Below, piece by piece: positions 1 to 10,505 of a DNA stretch of 64,000 bases; within the stretch, counting starts at the first letter, position 1; every line of letters starts with the position of its first letter. The notes beneath the pieces were generated by a model, which was not told the origin of the DNA, did not search any database, and saw only the letters and a program-made list of their open reading frames with translations. Made by a program: the position numbers and the translations under genes. The stretch comes from Epiperipatus broadwayi (taxonomy: Eukaryota; Onychophora; Udeonychophora; Euonychophora; Peripatidae): positions 994,001 through 1,058,000 of the forward strand of contig JAQFVV010000158.1 in assembly GCA_028023455.1 (NCBI GenBank). The letters are read 5' to 3'.

Positions 1-2043
1 ATATTCATCTAGTAAATATATAATAAATTACATCTATTTAAAATTCTCTATAAACTCAAAGTAAACAAAATTCACAAACAATTTATTTCATTGACAAGGT
101 AAACTTCTCAAATGTAGATTAACATAAAGCCACACTTATTCCAATTATTTCAATTTTAAAGAGTGAGTGGAATGCTATTTAAAATTAGATGTGTAAGTAC
201 AGATCTGCCACAAACATTTCCTCACTAAATTAAAATTTATATTACAAAGGCAAATGTTATGTTGAAACTTTGTCATGTCCTGTAATGCTTGAATTACTAA
301 TTCAGTTTACTTGTCTGATTGTTTATAATCATGGTAGCAAAAGAAAATGAGAATTTATTTAATATTTTTTAATTATTATGCTGCATATGTATAATAAACT
401 AGCTATAAGCTTGAAAAATTTGAGTTTGAAAACTGATAACTACTATTTAAAAGTCAAATTTAAAAAAAAAAAAAAAATCACCATCAAGAATGCTTTGATG
501 AATGTCATTGATTGGCCAGGACATGCATACACAAAATATTTTAGAACTTTTCAGAAAATGAGAATTAGCTGATTAACACTAACAAAAGGGGAAAAAAAAT
601 CCAAACAAAGTAAATTGATTTTTATTACCATAAGTTTTTGTTTTTAGAAGATAGATTTTAATTTTCACTATAAAGCAAACGAACAATTTAACATCAAGAA
701 AAAAGTATTTCCAAACAAGAAAGCAAAATTTCGGGATAAGGTAATGTATAGTTAAATCTGATTTGCGAATATTTATTATAGTAAGTTTGTTTACATTTTA
801 TTTTATGCTATTAAAAATAAGATTGTAGTTTTCATTGAAATCAAATGTATTTTTAAATTTTGTTTTATATACTTTTATATAAGTATTTTGGATGGCTAAC
901 TAGTCTAGGCTGTGAACCTCAAATGAAATGTCCTTAAATATGTACACTTCATTGTAAGTTATAATGAATCAATTATATCATGGACGATCTTTTGGAATTA
1001 CATTTGTTATAGCAAATCATACGGTATATGTAGTTTTATATTAGTTTATATTTCAGAAGACTGCCAGCAAATTAATATCTTTACCTGTATAAATTCATGA
1101 GCAATTATATTTAAACCGTCTTCTACTTCCATCGCATGCATAAAACGCCCATTCTAAACATAAAATCAAAGAAACATGGCTTTTAGCTAACAAACGCCTA
1201 CGCTATAAATCGGAAGGAAGCATGCTTCTCCCGCTTCAAAAAATGGACTTTCTAATCCACTTTGCATGTATTTAAATATTTGTCGCTTACATATTCCACC
1301 GTGCTCTCACAACCCATTTTCTATGATTATAAGAAGATAAAACTTGTCGAAAATGCTCAGTCAATTAATGCTACCATTTGTATTTAGCTTCATCAGTGCC
1401 TGCGTTTTAGCGTATTTAGACATATGAAAATTGAGTTTTTTCAATTAAAAAAAAATCACTACGGATAAACAATATTTATGCATTCTTTTATTAAAATGAC
1501 TTGTTTTCAATATGTTTAAACTAGAACAGATTAAACTTAATTACTTAAATAATTCATCAAGAATTTTATTATGGAGTCGCACAATTCGTTATAAATTTGA
1601 AGGCAATTTACGAACTAATTTGTATTAAAAAAAAAAAAGTTATCCCAAAGAGCATAAAACCTGCCCATTTGGTTCTCTCCTTCCCTATCATGTTGCTAAT
1701 TTTTTATTTTATATATATTCACACTAGGACCGCAATTGCTTGAATTTAAAAATGGATTTTTGTAATGGGGTTATATTAAAATCTTGGATTAAATAAACTG
1801 ATGAAAAGGAATGATTATACTTATACGACTATCTTTTTTAAAAATATGTGACTGGTTACTGGCAATCCCTAGAGGTCAATCTACATTTAACTAAAAATTT
1901 ACATGAAAGATTAATTTTATTATTTTTTAAAACAAAATATGCACTTATGTAGAAAACAATACAGCGATGAGTAGTAGCACGTTTTATTCTCATTTGCTTT
2001 GTTATATTAAAAACTTGTTAAATATTTTTGACTTTAAGTATAC
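1..2043. other. AT-rich DNA without recognised gene
   Basis: Low-complexity AT-rich sequence with homopolymer A and T runs and only very short open frames. No coding motif, RNA gene, terminal repeat or tandem array could be recognised on either strand. It ends where the first LTR-family copy begins. Confidence 0.5.
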
Positions 2044-3706
2044 TGTACCGGTTTTGAACCGTAGACAATCGCACTTACTCTACTCGCTAAGGTTAGTTGG
2101 GTTTAAACCTTATTTCTAATAAATTTATAATCTTATGGTCGATCAAGCAGAGTAGAGAATATTGATAGCAGAGTTGTCAATAATACCCATGATCTGACCG
2201 AGCTATGCAACGCATAACACGATCACATTTCCAGATTGTGGTCCACCTCGACTGCTAGATTAAAACCCCTTCTATCCAAACTTTATTTGTTTCTGAGTAA
2301 TCCCAGGCACCAGCTAGTTCAGAACTAACATGTTTGGACAGTAGGCCCATAATCTAGCACTCAAAAAATCCCTTAACTAGCTCAGCTACTTGTAATCAAT
2401 AACAAATTATTGTATTAGTGGGAAAAAGAATTGACTGACAGATTAAGCTTTAAGTTTAAAAGACAATTTATTTTAATGAACATTTATTATACTAATTTTA
2501 AATACTTTTGTAAATCTTAACTAACATAACACTGATATTTTATATAATGATCATGCATATTCTTAATTAAGACTAGAATATCATATAACAAAGCATTAAC
2601 TAATATTTGACATTTAAAACACACACATCAATAGTTCATCTATGTATGCTATAGAGTTCATATTACTTGACTCTCAGAGGTTTTCAACAAATGCGATGGC
2701 TACTTTATAAATGAGAATAAGAAAATATTACCTAGGATTTTTGAATGTGGATTTAGAACTTTGTTTTCTTCCTGGTTGCTGCTTCAAGTACGAATATTTC
2801 CAGCCGGCTGGGATATTTTCTTGAAGAGTTTTATTATTATTCATTGGCACTATTCTTGGAGACAGTTAAATATTGATGGCAGATTTCAAGTTGTTATGCA
2901 AGCATTATCCTTTTCTGGGCAAGCTGGAGGTTCACTGGACTCTGGCTAGAGAAAGTCGTATGTTTCTGAGGGTTTTTACACTGCATTATTGACCGATTTA
3001 ATCTCAACTACACAATCTAAATTATAATCTCAATTGCATAATCTAAACTAATCTCAACTGCTTGTCTGATGAAAAACTGGACTATTTATACTTAAGGCCT
3101 GTTGTCGTTTTGATGTCTGCCAGCAATATCCGTGGTCAAAATTCCTTCCTTGTTTTTAATTGCATTCCTTGAGATAAGTTTTTAATCCTGTTGTTGGAGA
3201 TGCAAATTAGCAGTTATCGCAAATGTAGCATTGTTTTTTGTTTAACTTAATAGCCATCGCTGTGTTTTTTTTTTAATGATAGTTTTTTATATCATTTTTT
3301 TAATATTTACTAAGCATACATTTATTATATTTACAATTCCACATATATATTTTACTAACAAACTCATATTAATTCATCATTTACGCACATATAATTTAAG
3401 ATCAATTCACTATTTAGTTTTTAAGATGACCCTTTTTTTTTAACTTAAATAAAAAGAGATTTATATTTTTAAACTTTGTTATATTTTAATTAATAATAAT
3501 AATAAAAAACTCTTTACTTCTTTTATAAAACTTTTTGTTTGACGTTTCTAAAGCAACCCCCCTCCCCCTTCTAATTAATTGATTGTAACTTTTATTTCAA
3601 AAACCCTTTGACTTTTAATTTTACATTTCGAAACAAACTGCATTTTATTTTAATAATAATATTTTTTTAGACACAATTAGATATACGTATGAATGCGATC
3701 TTGGTA
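2044..3706 (-). repeat. LTR-family copy A (antisense LTR)
   Basis: Same family as the two LTRs at 41276-42900 and 45271-46897, but more diverged. Read on the minus strand it has a TATA-like TATAAATAG (around 3083) and ends in GGTACA at 2044. It is followed on the plus strand by the polypurine-tract complement and about 60 bases of adjoining internal sequence (3707-3763) that also occur beside the 42900 LTR boundary. It pairs as an inverted repeat with copy B. The short open frame at 2761-2949 is part of this repeat, not a gene. Confidence 0.75.
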
Positions 3707-3763
3707 TATTACACCACCCTCCATTTGAGAGTAAAATGCTTCATTTTTGACCATTTTATATCT

Positions 3764-4771
3764 GACAATTTAGATTGTGCAGTTGAGATTGAGCAGTTGA
3801 GATTAAATCAGTCAATAATGCAGTGTTAAAACCCTCAGAAACATGACTTTCTCAAGCCTGAGTCCAGTGAACCTCTAGCTTGCCTGGAAAAGGATAATGC
3901 TTGCATAATAACTTGAAATCTGCTGTCAATAGTTAACTGTCTCCAAGAATAGGGCCAATGAATAATAATAAAACTCAAGAAAATGTCCCAGCCAACTGGA
4001 AATATTCGTACTTGAAGCAGCAACCAGGAAGAAAACAAAGTTCTAAATCCATGTTCAAAAATCTTAGGTAAAAGATTTTCTTATTCTCATTTATAAAGTA
4101 CATCGCATTTTGTGAAGCCTCCAAGAGTCAAGTAATATGAACTCGATAGCATACATAGACGAACTATTGATGTGTGTGCTTTAAATGTCAAAAATTTGTT
4201 AATGCCTTGTTATATGATATTCTAGTGTGTTAATTAAGAATGTGTGTGATCATTATATAAAATACCAGTGTTATGTTAGTTAAGATTTACAAAAGTATTT
4301 AAAATTAGTATAATAAATGTTCATTAAAATAAATTGTATTTTAAACTTAAAGCTTAATCTGTCAGTCAATTCTTTTTCCCACTAATACAATAATTTGTTA
4401 CTGATTACAAGTAGCTGAGCTAGTTAAGGGATTTTTCAAGCACTGAATTATGGACCTACTGTCCAAAAATGTTAGTTCTGAACTAGCTGGCACCCGCAGT
4501 TACTTTGAAACAAATAAAGTGTTTGGATAGTAGGGGTTTGAATCTAACAGTCGAAGTGGGCCACCATCTGAAAATGTGATCATGTTATGCATTGCATAGC
4601 TCGGTCTGATCATGGGTATTATTGACAGCTCTGCTATCAATAATATTCTCCACTCTGCTCGATCGACCAGTTCGTTCAATATATTTATAACATAAGATAA
4701 ATTTATTAGAAATAAGGTTTAAACCTAGCGAGTAGAGTAAGTGCGATTGTCTATGGTTCGAAACTGGTACA
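3764..4771 (+). repeat. LTR-family copy B, 5' truncated
   Basis: Reverse complement of about 2044-3055 with scattered differences, lacking the first part of the LTR. It ends with GGTACA at 4771. A TGG-starting primer-binding-site-like stretch and about 110 bases of 5' internal sequence follow (4772-4888). The same internal sequence is found, in opposite orientation, beside the LTR at 45271. This is therefore the 5' end of a plus-strand element. Confidence 0.7.
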
Positions 4772-4888
4772 AATGGCTTCTCCCACCATAGGGCTGGACC
4801 TAAAAAACAACAGTAATTAAATACTTTGTTTCTTGTTTGAAAATAAAAATTTTAAAGAAAAGCTAAATTACGTATTTTAAAGTAGTTT
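4772..4888 (+). other. 5' internal fragment with putative primer binding site
   Basis: Starts two bases after the LTR end with TGGCTTCTCCCACC. It aligns with the sequence just inside the 5' LTR of the complete element at 41276-46897 (around 45180-45270 on the minus strand). The downstream part matches across roughly 100 bases. The primer tRNA was not identified. Confidence 0.5.
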
Positions 4889-4892
4889 AATT

Positions 4893-6180
4893 TTAAAAAA
4901 AGAATTGACCGACAGATTAAGCTTTAAGTTTAAAGAACAATTTATTTTAATGAACATTTATTATACTAATTTTAAATACTTTTGTAAATCTTAACTAACA
5001 TAACACTGGTATTTTATATAATGATCACGCACATTCTTAATTAACACTCTAGAATATCATATAACAAAGCATTAACTAATATTTGACATTTAAAACACAT
5101 CAGTAGTTCGTTTATGTATGCTATAGAGTTCATATTACTTGACTCTCAGAGGCTTCACCAAATGCGATGGCTACTTTATAAATGAGAATAAAAAAATGTT
5201 ATGACCTAGGATTTTTGAACATGGATTTAGAACGTTGTTTTCTTCCTGGTTGCTGCTTCAAGTATGAATATTTCTAGCTGACTGGGACCTTTTTTTGAGG
5301 AGTTTTATTATTATTCATTGGCACTATTCTTGGAGACAGTTAAAAATTGATGGCGGATTTCAAGTTGTTATGCAAGCATTATCCTTTTCTGGGCAAGCTG
5401 GAGGATCACTGGACTCAGGCTAGAGAAAGTCGTATGTTTCTGAGGGTTTTAACACTGCATTATTGACTGATTTAATTTCATCTGCTCAATCTAAACTGCA
5501 CAATCTAAATTGTAATCTCAACTGCATAATCTAAACTGTAATCTCAACTGCTTGTCCGATGAAAAACTGGACTATTTATACTTAAGGCCTGTTGTCATTT
5601 TGATGTTCTCCAGCAGTATCTTGTTGAAATTCCTTCCTTGTTTTTAATTGCATTCCTCAAGATAAGTTTTAATCCTGTTGTTGGAGATGTTAATTGGCAG
5701 CCATCACAAACATAGTGTTGTTGTTTTTTGTTTAACTTAATAGCCATCACTGTGTTTTTTTAATGATAGTTTTCTATATCATTTTTTAATATTTACTATG
5801 CATACATTTATTATATTTGCAATCGCACATATATATTTACTAACAAACTCATATTAATTCGTCATTTACCCATATATATAATTTAAGATCAATTCACTAT
5901 TTAGTTTTTAGGACAACCCTTTTTTCTTTAACTTAAAGGGAAAGAGATTTATATTTTTAAACTTTAAGTTATATTTCAGTTAATAATAATAATAATAAAA
6001 AAAACTCTTTACTTCTTTTATAAAACTTTTAGTTTGACATTTCTAAAGCAATTCCCCTCCTCCTTCTAATTAATTGATTGTAACTTTTATTTCAAAAAAA
6101 CCCTTTGACTTTTAATTTTACATTTTGAAACAAACTGCATTTTATTTTAATAATTTTTTTTAGACACAATTAGATACATA
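4893..6180 (-). repeat. LTR-family copy C (antisense, partial)
   Basis: Direct repeat of 2421-3680, beginning mid-LTR at the run containing GAATTGACCGACAG and ending near the TTTTAGACACAATTAG motif shared with copy A. It lacks the LTR 3' end and the polypurine tract. Copies A, B and C are inverted and direct relatives within 4.1 kb. Confidence 0.75.
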
Positions 6181-6929
6181 TTATGTAGCATTTTTTTAAA
6201 AATCCATAAATATGAAGAACTTATTCATTGTTTTTTTTTTTGAATAGTGAATTTAATTTACTTACTGTCAATGCAGATTGCTAGACACAAGCTATTTCTT
6301 TCAGATGATTTATTATATATATATCAGATAATGCTAATGAAAACAAGCACTAAAAACTTGAAAGTTGTACTGTTATTATGCCAACAATATGTAGTTGTAA
6401 TTATATGTTGGACTATTTCCATCACCTACTTAAATTGTTAAATGTTCTTAGAAAAATCAGGACATTTATATTTATCCAATTAAATTCAACTTTTAGTAAT
6501 AATGCATAGATTAGTATAGAACGTAAATTTTGAATAGTGTTATTCTCATTTCTTCAAATGATGCTGGCTTGGCCAGTAATAGTCTATTAATAATGAGTAT
6601 TGAACTTGTGATCTGATTAATTAATACTGAATTTAAGATGATGTTCTAACCAACTATGCTATTTTGGTAAAGGCACTATAAATTTTATATACATATATAT
6701 GAGAATCCTGATTTCTCAATTTTTTTTATAAATGCGGAGTTAACAATTATATTTCAATATGAATTATTGTATTGGGCTGACTTATGGGGTTATTTGGTAT
6801 CATCCATGAGAGCAGTTTCTTCAATTTTTGTTTTGTTTTCTGTAACAAATTTTTCTGTTGGAATAGATTTTCAAAACTATGGCACATTGTGAAGAATTCT
6901 AATCTCTACAACACTTAAACTTGAAATGC
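6181..6929. other. No recognised feature
   Basis: AT-rich sequence between the LTR-family copies and a PLE relic. A 64-codon open frame at 6247-6441 has no recognisable domain and is probably chance. Confidence 0.4.
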
Positions 6930-7190
6930 TCAAAAGCAACTGCATCTATAAAATTCCATGTGATTGTGGAAACCCATATATTGGTGAAACTAGTCCAAAA
7001 AGTTTTAAAAAAAGAAAGATATGTTCAGAGTAATTGATCGTGCATGTACCAATATGTTCAAGTGAGAAAACAAGTAACATGACATTAGAAAATTTAAACT
7101 TTTCAGATGCCAATAGCTTATTGAGACTATTTAAAGACAATCAAGTTTTACCTTGGGGAAAATGGAGAAATCGGGACATTTATAGATAAA
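6930..7190 (+). pseudogene. PLE GIY-YIG endonuclease relic
   Basis: The plus strand reads KSNCIYKIPCDCGNPYIGET starting near 6933. This has the hallmarks of the GIY-YIG nuclease of Penelope-like elements: a YK/I start, a CxC-type zinc pair and then PYIGET. Frame breaks follow within about 30 codons, and a later stretch (LPWGKWRNRDIY, near 7150) is in another frame. No reverse transcriptase could be seen upstream. It differs enough from the element at 49900-55645 to be a separate subfamily. Confidence 0.6.
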
Positions 7191-7230
7191 TTTTTTATTG
7201 GCTGGGGCCTTTGGCAGAATAGTTCTAGTT

Positions 7231-7500
7231 CAGGGATAGACAAACTTTCTTTGAGGGATGGGATAGCAAATTTTAAGAGTTATGGCAGTTCAATAAAAAA
7301 AAATACTGGACAAAATGTAAAAGTCATAAGCAATGCATACAAAATGTTTATTAAAGAAAAATACATATTTTTATGTATGAATCAAACAAACATTATGCCT
7401 GCTACTTTCTATTACTAGTAATTCTTTCAATATAAATTTATATTAATGTGATCAAATCCCTTTCTAGTATTTTTTTTCCTTTCAATTTTTAAAATTTATT
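7231..7500 (+). mobile_element. hAT-like terminal fragment
   Basis: Begins CAGGGATAGACAAACTTTC, which resembles the CAGGG-type terminal inverted repeat followed by AAACTTT and a GGG-rich segment typical of many animal hAT/MITE families. No matching right end or 8-bp duplication was found before the next element at 7507, so it is a fragment with an approximate right border. Confidence 0.4.
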
Positions 7501-7506
7501 CTGGTA

Positions 7507-7700
7507 CACCTGGGTCTCGTTTTACATGATAGATAGGTTCCTCAGAAAACGCGCAAACGAAATCGCGCAAAAATAGACGTAACTTACATTGAAAAAGGGG
7601 GGATGCAGTCTGTGATTTTTCAAAATTCACGTAAAAGCAAAGCACCAATGTAAAATTACTTTAAAATTCGCGCAAAAAAAAAAAATAAGGAAATAAAATA
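7507..7700. mobile_element. MITE end, CACCTGGGTCTC family
   Basis: Starts after a TA with CACCTGGGTCTCGTTTTAC. The same terminus is seen in both arms of the palindromic element at 8501-8609. The adjoining sequence is rich in CGCGCAAA-type motifs. Either this is the left end of a larger element running to 8609, or a separate truncated copy. The right border is not certain. Confidence 0.45.
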
Positions 7701-8412
7701 TGACTAATAAAAAATTTCAAATTTGAAAAAAATTGATACAAGACAAACTTTTGTTAACTATAATATTTAATTTTATTCAAAATAATATATTTTTATGCAC
7801 AATTTACAGTACAGTAATTGTACATTTTTTATACACGTTTTAATTATTATAGCTATTTGCCGAAAGACACGTTCATTTGCAAACAACTAGCGCTAACTTC
7901 ACACTCATGTTGTAACAGTGGTTTTCTGGTGACAATGTCATTAGTAATTAATCTTTGAGATGATGATTTTATTAATTGTTTATGAAACTAACAACTATAA
8001 ATTAAATTCTTATTTTTGTCTTTAATTTTCAATTCGGTTTAAATTCAAATTTCACATTAATTTCAAGTCACAGTAAGTAATTTTTAAATTGTTAATTACA
8101 ATTAAAAATCAGATTTTAATTTTTAATTGTCAAATTTAATTATGCCCACTGTTATTACTGACCTTTTAAAAATAAACTTGTGGACACTAAATGATTAATA
8201 ATTGATTACGTTCTTTTTTAAAAAGCAAAAACAGAATGTGATTTAAAATGCAAAATTAACACGTACAATGTTTGAACAAATTTACATTATAATCTTGTAA
8301 AATTTAATGTGTGTATACATAAAATGTGGAAATTATGATTTTAATTTCATTATTGCATAAAATCTTACTATTATAAAGCACTGAAAATATTGAAATTACT
8401 AAGATGAAGGTC

Positions 8413-8496
8413 GAATTCCAATAATGTGCTATTACTTTCAATATAACGTAAGTGCGCGAAATTTATTATTTAAAGTAATAGCGCATTATCGGAGTT
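8413..8496. repeat. Short foldback element
   Basis: Arms around 8413-8438 and 8471-8496 are inverted copies: GAATTCCAATAATGTGCTAT against GAACTCCGATAATGCGCTAT on the opposite strand, followed in both by TACTTT. It lies four bases from the next palindrome and may be a subterminal part of the same transposon. Confidence 0.6.
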
Positions 8497-8500
8497 CATA

Positions 8501-8609
8501 CACCTGGGTCTCTTTTTACGTGGACTTATTTAACACACTTCCGGTGAAACACGAATCGCGTAACTTCAAAATCGTGTTAAATAAGTCCGCGTAAAAAGAG
8601 ACCCAGGGG
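8501..8609. mobile_element. Palindromic MITE with TA duplication
   Basis: Two arms of about 40 bases begin CACCTGGGTCTCTTTTTACG and CCCCTGGGTCTCTTTTTACG and continue through GGACTTATTTAACAC. Both ends are flanked by TA (8499-8500 and 8610-8611), the duplication of the Tc1/mariner superfamily. It has no coding capacity, and folds almost end to end. Confidence 0.7.
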
Positions 8610-8934
8610 TATGTCATTATTTTGGGTTAATTTAAATTATATTTGCAGCCAATTTAATCAATCGAGGTACTATTATCAACTTACTTGAATGGTATCAAGT
8701 TTAGAAAATTTTGTAAAAACTTAATTTTTTTGAATATTTTTATGAAATAAAATAAAATATTTATGCTTAATTTTGATATTTCCTGCTGACAGTACATGCA
8801 ACTTTTAAAATTTTTTGTAAAAAATATTTTTTCATTATCTGTTGGAAAATGTTTTATTCATTCAGCTTTAATTTATTTTTAATTAAATGAAATATGAAGT
8901 ATTCATCTCTTGAGGTAAAACGATGTAAAAGCAA

Positions 8935-9215
8935 CCATAGCAATCTCTCCATATAGTAGTGCCACCTAGTGCAAGTCTTAATAATCAATGGATGCAAGGT
9001 TTATACATAAAATCCCTATCTAGTGCCTACTCATCCAATATCCCTAGACTCATTTTTAGCTTGTGATTTTCATTAGTGAGTAGCCTTTGATTTGAGAGCA
9101 CTGCAAATATCTTGGGATCCAATGCAATTCTTCAGCAGCCATCTTTTACTAGATGGGGATTTTTACGCATAAATCTTTTTGCATCCATTGATTACTAAGG
9201 CTTGAACTTGATGGC
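8935..9215. repeat. Foldback repeat family F, copy 1
   Basis: Contains TAATCAATGGATGC near 8978 and its inverse GCATCCATTGATTACT near 9180. The arms of about 70 bases both adjoin ATAAAATCCC/GGGGATTTTT motifs. The body matches the copies at 62888-63105 and 63296-63727. No open frame. Confidence 0.65.
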
Positions 9216-10049
9216 ATCAGTGTACACCTATGAAATGGTAATCACATGATGTTTTGAAAAATAAGATGATTTTTTTTATGTACAAAAATGAAAATTTTCT
9301 TCCTTTGCATTGGTAAGTAGGGTTTTTTAGTTTCACTTTCTGGTTGCCAATATTTTGTTTCATTTATTTATTAGAGCAAGATTGAAAAATAACATTTCAC
9401 TGTTTGCTGATTGTAATATTTTCATTCCAAGCAGCATGACGTGTTTGTGGATCTTAGTTTGCTGATTCCTGGTATAGTTGATTAGAATGTAATCTTAAGT
9501 TTAGGATTTATGAATCTAAAAATTATCTGTCTAAATCTCTTGCTAATCTGTCTTGGCCAGACCAGAAACATCTGAAAAGTTGAGAATAGTGCATTAGCAC
9601 AAGTTAATCTTCCATATTCTACAGTATTATTTTCATATTAATAAGTAAACACTTCATATATTTTTATAACACTTTGTATACATATTTACAAAAATTATAT
9701 CATGAGCTTATTGTATATTTAATGTTTTTGAGAATGTTCACAATTTTTTTCTCCATTGAATCCTCTCTGCTTTGCACATGGTTCAGTGCAAAAAATGCTT
9801 ATCCTGGTTATCAACTTGCTATTGTTTGAAATTTTTAATGATTCTTTGTTAAAATTACTTTTATATGTATATGTAATTCATAAATTAGCACTGTTTTGAT
9901 TTTAATGTATATAAATAAACCTATTTATAAATCTACACACACATAATATATATATATAATATTAACATTTAATTTTGCATCAATGAATAAAAAACTTTTT
10001 GTAATACACTTTTTGCATAAAATGTATATATTAATGTCCATACTGTCAC
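9216..10049. other. No recognised feature
   Basis: AT-rich sequence between the foldback repeat and the tandem duplication; no domain, hairpin or terminal repeat was recognised. Confidence 0.4.
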
Positions 10050-10400
10050 ACAGTCTTTTCAAATCATGAATAAAGATGCAATAAAAGATATGAGTATTGA
10101 TCTAGTCATCTTCCTTTTAATTGATTAAACATTAATCTAAATACTGGGATGACTAATCGAGAAATTGTAGATTGTAAAAATGGTGATTTATCCTAGTGGT
10201 AATATTTATTAAACTAAATTTATAAATTCACTGTTTAATCTAAAACTTCTTAGTATTAGTTTTTATTGAACATGTCTTTCATCTATTATTTCTCTTCAAT
10301 TTATTATTGGATTTAAAAAGACTCATGGAGGAAAGAGAGAGAGAGAGAGAACATGGGGGAAACAAAATATGCCTTTTATTGATTTAAAAAATAGATAAAT

Positions 10401-10505
10401 GTCTTGCATTGGTGGTCGAGAGGTCAGTGCGACTGCCTTGCACTAGCAGGCAGTTGCCCGGGTTGCGGGTTCGCGTCCCGGCCGATGCTATGATACTTAA
10501 AAAAA
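10401..10505 (+). mobile_element. tRNA-derived SINE, copy 1
   Basis: A tRNA-like body from GCATTGG (10407) to CCGATGC (10481-10487), whose ends pair as a 7-bp acceptor stem. A box TGGTCGAGAGG is at 10413-10423 and B box GGTTCGCGTCC at 10468-10478. A short ATGATACTT tail and poly(A) follow. A 15-bp target duplication AAAAAATAGATAAAT lies at 10386-10400 and 10506-10520, the mark of LINE-driven insertion. RNA polymerase III transcription is expected from the boxes. The second copy is at 59472. Confidence 0.85.

Noticed and set aside
378-572. 64-codon open frame on the plus strand
   Set aside because: Lysine-rich translation of an A-tract region, no domain and no supporting context.
2761-2949. 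Open frames with MFSSWLLLQVRIFP at 2761-2949 and 3835-4038
   Set aside because: Both are the same portion of LTR copies A and B read in opposite directions; the third copy breaks the frame, so there is no conserved coding.
10401-10505. Functional tRNA gene
   Set aside because: Poly(A) tail, 15-bp target duplication, an altered anticodon arm and a second dispersed copy show retroposition.
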